A stretch of DNA of 10,013 nt from Powellomyces hirtus (GCA_025526995.1 JAHLKG010000060.1:1-10013); one strand, 5' to 3'. Positions 1-7,394 are shown, counted from the first letter of the stretch. The notes: generated from the letters alone by a model not told the origin. Made by a program: numbers and translations.

Positions 1-18
1 GATGACTTGTCGTACTTG

Positions 19-53
19 TCTAGCGGAGCCATCCTCCGATCCGTAGGACTAGA
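19..53 (+). repeat. Compact double-hairpin element
   Basis: A 35-nt element folds completely. TCTAG (19-23) pairs with CTAGA (49-53). Inside are hairpin CGGAG/CTCCG (24-28 with 34-38, loop CCATC) and hairpin TCC/GGA (40-42 with 46-48, loop GTA), separated by one A. An outer stem enclosing two stem-loops is the architecture of the double-hairpin elements known from Allomyces mtDNA. The sequence is inverted-repeat in nature, so the functional strand cannot be decided here. Confidence 0.7.
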
Positions 54-139
54 GCACGATCACTCGATGAACGATAAGCAGGGGTCAAGAGATACACTCT
101 AATCCACCTAACCAACCCGATGGTTGTATAAGGAGTCAA

Positions 140-211
140 TCAGGGCGATAGGAATCGAACCTATATCGCTGATTCCCAAAACCAGAATTCTAACCATTGA
201 ACTACGCCTAA
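140..211 (-). tRNA. trnP: tRNA-Pro (anticodon UGG), predicted 5'-edited
   Basis: Read on the minus strand, this is a complete cloverleaf. The D arm is GTTC/GAAT with loop AATGGTTA. The anticodon arm is CTGGT/ATCAG with loop TTTGGGA, so the anticodon is TGG (proline, reading CCN). The variable loop is CGAT, the T arm is ATAGG/CCTAT with loop TTCGATT, and the discriminator is A (140). Acceptor pairs 4-7 are perfect (GGCG? pairing to CGCC in the order G-C, G-C, C-G, G-C). Positions 1-3 (T, T, A at 211-209) face G, T, C and do not form Watson-Crick pairs. That pattern is exactly what 5' tRNA editing in Spizellomyces and Monoblepharidales mitochondria repairs, using the 3' strand as template. CCA is not encoded, as is usual in mitochondria. 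The identity is firm; the editing is inferred. Confidence 0.93.
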
Positions 212-1236
212 CACTTATATCTTCTTATACGATTATCTTTGTTTATGATGATGATCATGATGTCGATGATCTACGATCCTTCCTTTTCATAAATACTCAT
301 CCGACTCTACCGTATTATAGGGTATCCGTGTTATACCACTTTAGCTATCACAATGAGATCCTATATAGATAAGATAGTACCAGGGGTTTAGAAGTCTACT
401 AATCATCACCCTTGGGTGATTACCAGCTAATGAACCTATAGCATAAATTATTTGACCTAGCTCATAACCAATTTTATCTTAAGCTACTGTTTTACCATCA
501 CCCATAGCATATCATATTGTATGCCACATGCCATAGGGTATACTATACCCCCCCACTAGTCCTTTAAATTTGAGCCAATGACATTTATTCACATGATTTA
601 AATAAAAACTAATACATTATAAACCCAGTTACCCAAGGGGGTGATATTCACGTAGAATGTTATCTTCATGGTTACTTCGTTGGATTCAGTTAGACTCTGA
701 TTCATTCTGACTCTTTAATTTAGTTTGATTATTTAATTAGATAGGTACAACTACTATTACACTTTATGGGTTCCTTGCCCTTAATGATATTACTCATATT
801 GGCTGCTAAAGTATTTTAATCAACAGTTTCTCTATTGCTTATATTCCCTCGAATTCTTTCACTTACTTAGGATGGTATTATTGGGACACCATTAGATTAA
901 CTGAACTAACTACCTACTAGTCTTATCTTAAAGATTTACTACTTAAAACACTGGTGTTCTTTCCTGTTACACGAGTTATACTTTATTGGTTCCTTATGAT
1001 TGTGTTTTTATAATCCTAACCGTTGTACTGGACTACATCATTTTAACTATAACATATACTACTCATACCATCCTCCTATTGTTGTTGTTTATCATGCTGT
1101 CTAGAATCAATCGCCCCTATGATGGGTAACCCCCCCCCTTCAACCTCAAAAAAGTGTAGGTGTGTAGATAATTATTAAAATACTTCCATTGTCATTTATT
1201 CATGATCATCATTAAATCCTTTATATTCGTTTATTT
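212..1236. other. Gene-free AT-rich spacer
   Basis: No gene could be supported in this stretch. With TAG read as leucine and TGA/TAA as stops, only short hydrophobic frames appear, such as about 57 codons ending in TAA near 1126 with no ATG start. None resembles a mitochondrial protein. The plus strand is T-rich from about 650 to 1110, which by itself yields hydrophobic-looking frames. Visible structure is limited to a hairpin at 405-420, a small palindrome around 534-547, and C-runs near 547 and 1130. A degenerate pseudogene cannot be excluded. Confidence 0.6.
405..420. repeat. Hairpin with CTTG loop
   Basis: ATCACC (405-410) pairs with GGTGAT (415-420) across a CTTG loop, a loop type known to be very stable in RNA. 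It stands alone in AT-rich spacer about 200 nt upstream of the trnP 5' end. It could be a processing or termination signal or an isolated hairpin element; nothing in the sequence decides this. Confidence 0.5.
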
Positions 1237-1295
1237 GGTCTGGTGACTTCGATCGTAGAGAGGAGGCAAGAAGGAGGAACGACTGATAAGACCGC
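1237..1295 (+). repeat. GTCC/GGAC-family structured element (copy 1)
   Basis: GGTCT (1237-1241) pairs with AGACC (1289-1293), followed by GC. The 3' junction GATAAGACCGC matches the family junction GATAAGGACGC seen in other copies, with the closing stem changed from GTCC/GGAC to GTCT/AGAC, a compensatory change. The interior is purine-rich and less clearly paired than in other copies. Confidence 0.55.
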
Positions 1296-1365
1296 TCTGT
1301 GGAATGTAGTGTAACGCCATATCTATTTGGGAATGGGTGATCAATAATATCCAGGGTAACACCAT

Positions 1366-1449
1366 GGTCCGGTGGGACCTGGAGGCGAGGTCGTTAAGAC
1401 CGATGTATCCTGGAACATGAAGGTGTGGAACATACCTGATAAGGACGCC
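1366..1449 (+). repeat. GTCC/GGAC-family structured element (copy 2)
   Basis: GGTCC (1366-1370) can pair either locally with GGACC a few bases downstream or with GGAC (1443-1446) at the 3' end. The 3' hairpin is AGGTGT...ATACCT, followed by GATAAGGACGCC, and is preceded by the family word CATGA. Internal GGTCG/GACC pairing is also possible. An open reading frame crosses this stretch on the minus strand, but the paired structure and lack of protein similarity argue that the frame is chance. Confidence 0.6.
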
Positions 1450-1482
1450 GAGGGCGAAAGGATATGAGCCTTATCTATTATT

Positions 1483-1553
1483 GGTCTGGTGCCTGGTAGG
1501 GGAGCGTATACCCTACGAATCATGATAAGGTGTAACACCTTAGATAAGGACGC
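1483..1553 (+). repeat. GTCC/GGAC-family structured element (copy 3)
   Basis: GTCT (1484-1487) closes with GGAC (1548-1551) through a T-G wobble, followed by GCA. Two internal hairpins are clear: GTAGGG/CCCTAC with loop GAGCGTATA, and AGGTGT/ACACCT with a one-base spacer. CATGATA precedes the second hairpin and AGATAAGGACGCA follows it, matching the copy at 8233-8297 in words and layout although the hairpin sequences differ. Confidence 0.65.
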
Positions 1554-1733
1554 ACTAGGTACAGCTGATACAATAACTACCTCTGGTATCTTTAGGTGCA
1601 GCTCTCTATGGTATAATGATGCTTTAGTTGCTACTATTATGAGTATTACCTCCATTTCCTATTTTTATCTTTGCATCCTTTATCAGCTACAATACCCACT
1701 ATTACTTTTATTAATGGGTAGTTACCTTTAGGG

Positions 1734-1789
1734 TGATCAGTTCACCAGCCTGCCGGCCTGTATTTACATGATCAGACGGTGGTCCGTCT
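1734..1789. repeat. Double-hairpin element plus adjoining hairpin
   Basis: Two TGATCA copies (1734-1739 and 1769-1774) can pair with each other around GCC/GGC (1748-1750 with 1755-1757, loop TGCC). They are followed at once by a perfect hairpin, AGACGG/CCGTCT (1774-1779 with 1784-1789, loop TGGT). TGATCA is itself a palindrome, so the two copies may also be a direct repeat flanking an insertion. Confidence 0.45.
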
Positions 1790-2168
1790 TTGAATCAACT
1801 TTAATTCTAAATCTAAAATACTATAATTCAAGATAATGTAAATAATTGGAATTATAATAACAGTAAATTTAGTGAATGACAGTAAATATAATGAACAATA
1901 CCAAGGGACCCAGGTCTATCAAGATATAGTTAATATCCAATAAGATAGACTAGATAATCAATAGCTGTAAAGTAATAAAAATAAGCAATACTGGTAATCC
2001 AATACCTTGGTCTACATCCCTAAGGGGGGTCAACCTACTTCAAAAAGCAAACATAATCAGGGATAAAGGGCGAGGGTCTTCCAACCTTGCTCGAATCCAA
2101 GTATATATCCCTCTCAATCATCGAAGGTGATGTATACCTGTGGATGGAGCCGTGATCGTACCCGCTCT
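1790..2168. other. Gene-free spacer downstream of nad4L
   Basis: AT-rich DNA between nad4L and the structured block at 1.2-1.8 kb. One minus-strand frame (2054 to 1869) starts with ATG and encodes a hydrophobic stretch, but it has an in-frame TGA at codon 5. TGA is the stop used by nad4L and nad6, so I do not call it a gene. No RNA gene was recognised. Confidence 0.55.
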
Positions 2169-2209
2169 CATGGATAGATGGGCATAGCCCCATCTCCCTG
2201 TGGGCCATG
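2169..2209. repeat. Compact double-hairpin element after nad4L
   Basis: CATGG (2169-2173) pairs with CCATG (2205-2209). Inside are hairpin GATGGG/CCCATC (2177-2182 with 2189-2194, loop CATAGC) and hairpin CCC/GGG (2196-2198 with 2202-2204, loop TGT). The element lies 15 nt downstream of the nad4L stop codon on the transcribed strand, a position fitting a 3'-end or processing structure. It is equally consistent with an inserted mobile hairpin. Confidence 0.7.
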
Positions 2210-2224
2210 AAGAATGACCGGAAG

Positions 2225-2506
2225 TCAAGAAAGCTAAATAGAACCTCTTAGAGGATAAAAGGCAACAAGTAAGGCTAATGCTACAGCAGACTCGGCGCCG
2301 GCCAGAGGTAGAATTAAAAGAGTAAGATTAGAGCCAACCAGATCGTCGAAGTTATAAGAAAGGTTGACTAATAGAATACCAACAGATAGTAATAATAATT
2401 CCTAAGATATTACTAACATTATTAAATTTTGACCACCATTAAATAAAAAAGCAATAATACCAATAAGGTATAAAGCAAGAGCTAAGTTTGAACCAAAACC
2501 ATTCAT
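2225..2506 (-). CDS. nad4L: NADH dehydrogenase subunit 4L
   Basis: This encodes a 93-residue membrane subunit of respiratory complex I, in the proton-pumping arm of the inner mitochondrial membrane (homologue of bacterial NuoK). It starts at ATG (2504-2506) and ends at TGA (2225-2227). The length is typical of the family. Three hydrophobic segments are visible, at about residues 7-22, 27-50 and 60-84. Glu36 (in SLELLLL) and Glu72 (in AGAESAVAL) fall exactly where NuoK has its two key membrane glutamates. Residue 35, directly before Glu36, and residue 91 are TAG codons; leucine is the expected residue at 35, so this gene is direct evidence for UAG=Leu. A standard-code gene caller would break it. 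It lies 196 nt downstream of nad6 on the same strand, so co-transcription is likely. If TGA meant tryptophan the protein would run about 17 residues past the normal end, which supports TGA as stop. Confidence 0.93.
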
Positions 2507-2607
2507 TTTCTTGAATTGATTACCTATCCATCATAACCATACCATAAAATCCTACCATACAAACCTTTTCCATCATCATATGCAATATGAGATCCACGCG
2601 CCCTCTT

Positions 2608-2690
2608 GGGTAGACGCCATGTCGTCAGACGCTTTTACCGGGTCCACCGAGCCCGAGGGCCGGGTCGCTTGCGAGGCTTAAGGCGTACCC
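2608..2690. repeat. GC-rich multibranch hairpin between nad6 and nad4L
   Basis: GGGTA plus CGCC (2608-2612 and 2615-2618, with a bulged GA) pairs with GGCGTACCC (2682-2690), making nine base pairs. GC-rich internal hairpins such as GCCC/GGGC lie inside. It begins 10 nt after the nad6 TAA and fills the middle of the nad6-nad4L spacer, in sharp base-composition contrast to the genes on each side. It could guide processing of a joint nad6-nad4L transcript or be an inserted hairpin element. Confidence 0.6.
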
Positions 2691-2702
2691 ATCAGAAAGT
2701 TA

Positions 2703-4542
2703 TCAAACTTTAGAAGCTGTAACTTTAATAATACCAATTAGAACAGCCCATAAAGCTACACCAATTAAAATTAAAGCAGAAGGATAACCCTAATAGAGAA
2801 TATTGGCTAGAGTTTCAAGATCCGTCATTGTTTTAAATTCAATAAACCAAGATGGGAAAAAATAATTAACAATCATATTCCCTCCACCATATCCAATGGT
2901 ACGTGGATTAATTAAGGTATATAAATACTAAGACTATAAAGGCATCTATAGTATCTAAAAAGATAAAAAGGGAGTATGCACACCTTTACGGGAACTAATA
3001 ATCAATGAACGTGGAGTTGTATGATCCCCTACAGGGTCATGGCTGGAGGTAGCACCTAAACTTAACATACTTGGTGACTAACCTGTAGATGCACCACTAC
3101 GGTTAAGTGGAGAACCAATCGCTCCAAGAGCGGTTGGTAAGGATCGGTGATCCACACCTGCAAATTGATTAAGTCCACAAGTTAAAGCTAAATCTGAAGG
3201 ACGAGCAGATGTATCTCCATCAAAAATGCGGGGAGCAATTGATGTTGTAACTGGCATTAGATGAATTTGTACCATCATAATAACAAATAAGAATAAAATC
3301 ATAATTGCCAAACTCCCCAAAGTTATAATAAAAGAATCTAAATTCTAAACATTTGGCTGTAACTTTAATTATTCCGCAAACCCTTTTGGGGTCTCCTTAG
3401 CATAATTTACGAAAGTCCTTGGAAATAGTTATTGTAGTAACCATTTGGAGTTCCGACTGTACATTAAGCAGCATTTCAGCCACCCACAAGTGAACCAGTC
3501 TGTAGCGATGAAGTACTCCACCGACGGTCTAAATCTAAATATTGTTGACCGTTAACACTTGTATCGCCTAGATGATCAATTCTAAAATGTTTCCCAATAC
3601 TAGTTGCACATTTAAATCACCTAGACTATGGTAAGGTACTCTAATGCCCTACGGATTGGCTAACCTAAACAATTAAAGATATCTGCCCTATTTATAATAC
3701 ATAGAAGGATGCAGGTGTGGGCGAATGGTAGTAACTAATAAAGGCATAGATCTAGCGCTAATATATAAAGTATATTGATCCAAGTCTGGTTTAAATCGAT
3801 GTAATGTAGTTTTAAGCCCATATTTAACCCAAAGCACTTTACTTAAAATTTCCACATCCGCTTTACTAAACCCATGAGTAGCTATACTTAACCCTGAAGA
3901 TATACGAAGACCATCATCCATTATCCATATAGCTAAAGCGAGAGGTGTTAAATATTCCGCAATGTTTGCAGGAACTACTTTTACACCATTAGGATAAAAT
4001 AATAGATGAATCCAATTGAAGCTTGAAAAACATAAAGTACGAACACGATAATAAAAACGAATTCTACCTCCTTTTCCTACTCTTTTCTCCATTTTAGGTC
4101 TACCTGGAGCACTATAACCCTAAGATACTAACTATTTATGGAACCACATCAAATAACCAACGTTACTATCTTCTTGTTGAAGCACAAAATATGTACTAGC
4201 GCTACTGCGCCCACCCCAACTATCTCCTAACATTGAACCAAATATAATTGATAAAATATCTATATTATGAGGACCTATTCTTTTGCTTACTCTTGTTTTA
4301 GGTGCACTGAAGGGAATAAGACTACAATACCATGTGGGGCAATCCAGATCACCCACATAAACAATAATATAAGTTAAACCTAAAAAATAAAAATCTAATA
4401 TTATCATTAAAAATGAACCACTTATAAACACCTAGATCTAAAATGCTATTCTATGTATAGGATTTAATGAAGAGGCAACAACCTATGCTGAAAATAAACC
4501 AACTACACCAATAACATAAAAACATAAAATGCTTGATGACAT
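2703..4542 (-). CDS. nad6: NADH dehydrogenase subunit 6, two exons split by a group I intron
   Basis: A membrane subunit of complex I in the inner mitochondrial membrane. Exon 1 is 4542-4351 (64 codons from ATG). It carries the family's N-terminal features: a first membrane helix, the NPIH turn (residues 27-30), then two hydrophobic segments ending in TYIIVYVG. Exon 2 is 3314-2703 (203 codons plus TGA) and resumes with SLAIMILFLFVIMM, completing the conserved YVG(A/S)xAxxFLFVxMM helix. The junction is placed where the exon ends in T and the intron ends in G, as group I introns require, and the reading frame is preserved. Nine codons are TAG, read as leucine (three in exon 1, six in exon 2). 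TGA (2703-2705) is followed at once by TAA. The spliced product, about 267 residues, is long for the family because of a Ser/Thr/Gly/Pro-rich stretch in the first half of exon 2. The C-terminal helix is preserved. Confidence 0.92.
3315..4350 (-). mobile_element. Group I intron in nad6 with LAGLIDADG ORF
   Basis: A 1036-nt intron interrupting nad6 in the codons for its most conserved helix. The catalytic core lies 3' of the endonuclease frame. P3 is ACAAGTG (3562-3556) with CACTTGT (3492-3486), seven perfect pairs. P7 is GACTG (3500-3496) with CAGTC (3459-3455). The sequence from TACAGACTGGTT through GTACAGTCGGAA has the usual group I P7-P3-P8-P7 order. CGGTC/GACCG just 3' of the first P3 strand fits P4-P5. 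Near the 5' splice site the intron carries CCCACAT, complementary to ATGTGGG of exon 1, a plausible internal guide for P1; the exact register with the terminal U-G pair is not perfect. The intron ends in G. It is probably mobile by homing through its endonuclease. Confidence 0.87.
3673..4350 (-). CDS. Intron-encoded LAGLIDADG homing endonuclease, fused in frame to nad6 exon 1
   Basis: The frame of nad6 exon 1 continues without a stop into the intron and ends at TAA (3673-3675), giving 225 residues beyond exon 1. This suggests translation from unspliced RNA followed by proteolysis, as known for in-frame fungal intron proteins. It looks like the LAGLIDADG_2 family (PF03161 type). The first motif is IIFGSMLGDSWG, with the catalytic-type Asp at fusion residue 107. 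The second is LALAIWIMDDG, with Asp-Asp at 209-210. It also has the family segments FYPNGVKVVP and the C-terminal HPSMYYKL. Both acidic residues are present, so the enzyme may be active as a nuclease and possibly as a splicing helper (maturase). Three codons are TAG, read as leucine, including the last-but-four codon; with the standard code the frame falls into pieces. The first roughly 30 intron-encoded residues are a linker. Confidence 0.9.
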
Positions 4543-4596
4543 GATTTGAAATGAAATTCCTACCCATCTAAAATCAACACACAAAAAAAATACGCC

Positions 4597-4650
4597 CCCC
4601 TTATCGGTTAAGCCTAGGGCCCTGTCGGCTTTTGCCGACACCCTAAGGGG
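4597..4650. repeat. GC-rich nested hairpin upstream of nad6
   Basis: CCCCTTA (4597-4603) pairs with TAAGGGG (4644-4650) around a perfect inner hairpin, TGTCGGC/GCCGACA (4623-4629 with 4634-4640, loop TTTT). It ends about 55 nt before the nad6 start codon on the transcribed strand, so it would lie in the 5' leader. A further hairpin, GCCTC/GAGGC, follows at 4667-4682. Confidence 0.6.
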
Positions 4651-5655
4651 CCACGGGCCCAGGGAGGCCTCACAATAGAGGCTCATGAGGCTAATGAGTA
4701 GTTATACACCACTCGAGGCATAACTTGCTACTGATTTTAGGAGGAGTCTCACCACCTGGGTGTAGCAACCCGAGGATTATCCTTGTCGTCCCTTCCTGGT
4801 ATTTCATCCATCTGTAATGAACCATTATCAATCAGGAAGGATTGTGTCTTACCCTACCTCCCCCCCGTGGTGCTAGTGACCCCAGGCCCCCTACGGGCCG
4901 TAGGTTGACCCTACAAGGGGGGATGAGAGTAAGTGAAGCCCTAGTTCAATTTAATAAGAAGCAGATCCATCATGATCATAACACAGTGTAGACGGAGAAC
5001 CAACCAGCAGCATTTAACATGGCTTGAAGAACTGTAAGGGAAGGAAGAAGAATGCAGCCATCCACAGAGAAGGTAGGAAATTTAATAAGTTATAATAATA
5101 AATACTAAACTAACTATATAGGAAGTTAAGAGAAGAATCCTAGGAACTGATTCAAGTACGAAGGGATGCCCTAGCTATCAATAATCATGACTAAATTGGA
5201 AGCAGCTATCATCATCTTGTAAATCGTAACACCAAACTCAATTCTAATTATACGCTCATAGTTGGCTCGCTCAACTAAAACCAACCCTCAATAAAAGATA
5301 ACTTCTTACTGTACAGGTAAAACAAGAATTCATTCAATATTAGCCTTGCAAAACAACCACACTAATTACCTGGCTCGTAACTCCTTAAAGTCGTAAACTG
5401 GAAATATTTAACCACTAATGCTGAAGGTGGTATAACTTAAATACTTAACTTCACGTTAAAGCTACATACTTTGTAAATAGATAGCTCCTTACTAAATAAT
5501 AAGATAAACAATAATTAATTAAAGATGAGCCTTGTAATTCAACCATAATAATTGTCAAATTCACCAGCTATTACATAGAGGCAAGGTGAAAATCTATTCC
5601 GCCCACTAGCGGGTAACCCTTTAAACCTGTGTACTACTAATCATGAATCTAAGCA
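4651..5655. other. Gene-free spacer upstream of nad6
   Basis: No coding frame, tRNA or rRNA segment was recognised on either strand, including with TAG as leucine. I looked for conserved rRNA words (530 loop, peptidyl-transferase loop, sarcin-ricin loop) and found none that hold. The only clear structure is the GC-rich element at 4860-4922. The rest is AT-rich and non-repetitive at the resolution I can read by eye. Confidence 0.5.
4860..4922. repeat. GC-rich double-hairpin element with C-run/G-run closing stem
   Basis: CCCCCC (within 4860-4866) pairs with GGGGGG (4917-4922). Inside are GGT/ACC (4869-4871 with 4879-4881) and the perfect hairpin CCTAC/GTAGG (4890-4894 with 4900-4904, loop GGGCC). 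The outer-stem-plus-two-hairpins plan matches the other elements of this window. Confidence 0.55.
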
Positions 5656-6140
5656 TTAGGGCTGTAAACAAGTACAATTAACTACGAACTAAACCGAGAA
5701 TAAAACAAATTAGAGGGCCCGACGGCAGTCGGGTTCAGGAGAATAAATAGATCATTTTGGGTGTACCTGAAAATGAAATCAATAAAATATAAGCTGCGTA
5801 CTAGCAACTAACTAATCAGTAGAGGCAATAAATAAGTAGAATAAACTGTTATAAACTAGACCTAAATTATGAAAAATAGAGGGAGTCCTACCTACTTTGG
5901 CGATCTTTTGTAAATATTACCTGCTTCCTAGCAGCTACTACTTTATCATGGGAGGCTGTAAGTAGAACAAATTGTTATAAACTAGCCCGTAGATTAAACA
6001 ACCTGTCAAACTTGATGAAGATGAAAATTTAGTCCAACCTTGGCAATCAATCATTTGTAACCGCTATAATAAAATCATTAAAGGCTGTGAACTAGTAGTA
6101 TTAACTGTTATAAACTAGGCCGTAAATTAAAGAACTTAGT
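5656..6140. repeat. Imperfect tandem repeat, period about 130 nt
   Basis: A core of the form ACTGTTATAAACTAG occurs at 5845-5859, 5971-5985 (one change) and 6104-6118, spaced 126 and 133 nt. Each is preceded by a GGCTGTAA- or GGCAATAA-like word plus AGTAG, and followed by a CC(G)TAAATTA-like word. A fourth, more diverged copy (ACTACGAACTAAACC, 5681-5695, also preceded by GGCTGTAAA) lies 164 nt upstream. A TTTGG/CTTGGC(G/A)ATC word and a TTTGTAA word recur between copies. No coding potential or tRNA fold was seen, so the repeats are non-coding and of unknown role. Confidence 0.6.
5718..5733. repeat. CCCGAC/GTCGGG hairpin with GGCA loop
   Basis: A perfect six-pair hairpin: 5718-5723 with 5728-5733, loop GGCA. 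The hairpin CCCGGC/GCCGGG at 9015-9030 has the same GGCA loop and differs by one compensated pair, so the two appear to be relatives dispersed over more than 3 kb. Confidence 0.6.
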
Positions 6141-6194
6141 CATAGAGCTCGTTCTTACTCTACCCTTACCTTGCATGCAGGGCCAGCACGAGCC

Positions 6195-6480
6195 TCCGCA
6201 CCCACGTAGGGTGTAGATATAGTCTGAGCAATAAAGTAAAAGGTAGGATAATATAAAAAGCCCTAAAACTTCACTATATGCTGGTATCTCCTTATAGCCC
6301 TAAAGTCGGGGCCACCCAACCCGAGCACCTGGTGGGGTGATGACATAATCTGAATAACTTCGTGAAAGGTTGGTAAAGGTAAACCAACCCCTCGTAATAA
6401 TCTTCCTATATGCTGGGGTCTCCTCAGAGCCCCTGGTGCTAGCTCGTGCTACATCAGATATGGTGAGCAACAGTTTAAAG
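6195..6480 (+). pseudogene. Diverged tandem fragments resembling group I intron cores
   Basis: Two blocks repeat the same word order about 130 nt apart. Hairpin CACCC/GGGTG (6199-6213) is followed by GATATAGTCTGA (6216-6227). A GGTGGGGTGAT sequence is followed by GACATAATCTGA (6342-6353). Each is followed about 50 nt later by CTATATGCTGG (6274-6284 and 6406-6416) and a TCTCCT...AGCCC word. A GATATAGTC word after a P8-like hairpin is typical of the 3' strand of P7, and TATATGCTGG of the 5' half of the core, in mitochondrial group I introns. A matching 5' P7 strand was not found upstream and no exon was recognised. I read these as degenerate, partly duplicated intron remains, with low certainty. 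Confidence 0.35.
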
Positions 6481-6499
6481 GATTGGAGCCGCAGTCGGG

Positions 6500-7290
6500 T
6501 TCCGACAGTTTTTAATTTTAATAGGGAGATATTTTGTAATAAGCATGCTCCATAAAAGCATCGTACCTATGGTAACACAGCTCACATGCACTGCCTGTTT
6601 GCAATCCTTTAAATCTGGATCCGACTCAGGGCTTACTATTTAACTTGCCTTGCCTGTTAACAAGCTATACTAACTACCATCTACCACTTTTGATCGTGTC
6701 TTTAATAGAATTCTTATGACAATTTTCAAATTACATTTAGTGAATGTACGAGACATAATAGTTCCAAACTTGATTCCAATTTACCAGGACACTTTTGGAA
6801 CAATCTTTTTTATAAGAAATGTGAGAATCACTACTATGCTTTTCTCACTATACTTTTTAACTATGTGAAATTTATAAGATGGGTAAAATTTATTACTATG
6901 GGTTTTCAAATAAGGTTGAATAAAAACCAATTAATCTTAAAATCCAAAAACGTTTGAGTACGACATATTTAACACAATTTTTTACCATTAACATACTTCT
7001 AGATCGTGTACTTAGGCCAATAAGACCATGTTAGGACACTTTATCACAACACTTTTAGACAATATAGAGAAAATCATGAATTAGTTACAAACTTGATTCC
7101 ATTTAAAGACGGCACTTTTATAAATTAATAACTACAAAATAGACCTCCTTGTTAAGCACCAATTATTCTACAAGCCCAATACCTACGGTAGGAGGTTAGG
7201 TGAACCAAGTATTGGTGGTAGTTAAGTATACCCTTAGGGTAACCCAACCCGTACGCAAGTTATAGCGAATCATCGAGCGTTATATAAAGT
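6500..7290. other. Gene-free AT-rich spacer with a spaced repeat pair
   Basis: No coding frame or RNA gene could be supported. Two diverged copies of one sequence are recognisable. GATCGTGT at 6692 recurs at 7002, and CAAACTTGATTCCA at 6765 recurs at 7088, with ACTTTT words following in both. The offsets are 310 and 323 nt. Translating either strand with TAG as leucine gives stops in both copies, so they are not evidently coding. The rest is low-GC spacer. Confidence 0.5.
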
Positions 7291-7297
7291 TCCATTG

Positions 7298-7339
7298 GTC
7301 ATGATCCACCTGAGGTGGGTCCTGTAAGGTAATGACGCG
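7298..7339 (+). repeat. Compact double-hairpin element ending in GCG
   Basis: GTCA (7298-7301) pairs with TGAC (7333-7336), followed by GCG. Inside are hairpin CCACC/GGTGG (7306-7310 with 7314-7318, loop TGA) and hairpin CCT/AGG (7321-7323 with 7327-7329, loop GTA). Placing the closing pairs GTCA/TGAC beside GTCC/GGAC and GTCT/AGAC of other copies gives a third compensated version of the same stem. Confidence 0.65.
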
Positions 7340-7348
7340 TTATATATG

Positions 7349-7362
7349 ACCCTGTAAAGGGT
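7349..7362 (+). repeat. Hairpin with GTAA (GNRA-type) loop
   Basis: ACCCT (7349-7353) pairs with AGGGT (7358-7362) across GTAA. As RNA on the plus strand the loop is a GNRA tetraloop; its complement is not. It shares this loop with the hairpin at 9343-9358. Confidence 0.5.
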
Positions 7363-7394
7363 GAACTCCCTGCATGATAAGTTGTTAGTTTCCT

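Noticed and set aside
640..1130. Possible plus-strand membrane-protein gene or pseudogene
   Set aside because: With TAG as leucine the frames are still broken by TGA and TAA every 20-57 codons. No family motif was recognised; T-richness explains the hydrophobic look.
1341..1731. Open frames on both strands through the 1.3-1.7 kb block
   Set aside because: They overlap the paired structured elements, show no family motif, and disagree in strand; chance frames in GC-richer repeats.
1869..2054. Minus-strand hydrophobic frame starting with ATG, downstream of nad4L
   Set aside because: It has an in-frame TGA at codon 5, and TGA terminates nad4L and nad6. The T-rich strand gives hydrophobic translations in other frames as well, and nothing resembles a known mitochondrial protein.
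2080..2110. Second tRNA suggested by GCTCGAATCC
   Set aside because: The T-stem does not form with a seven-base loop and no acceptor, D or anticodon arm fits around it on either strand.
2140..2170. Group II intron domain V suggested by GAGCCGTGATCGTACC
   Set aside because: The 34-nt domain V hairpin and its conserved catalytic triad do not form; the sequence is part of the spacer beside a double-hairpin element.
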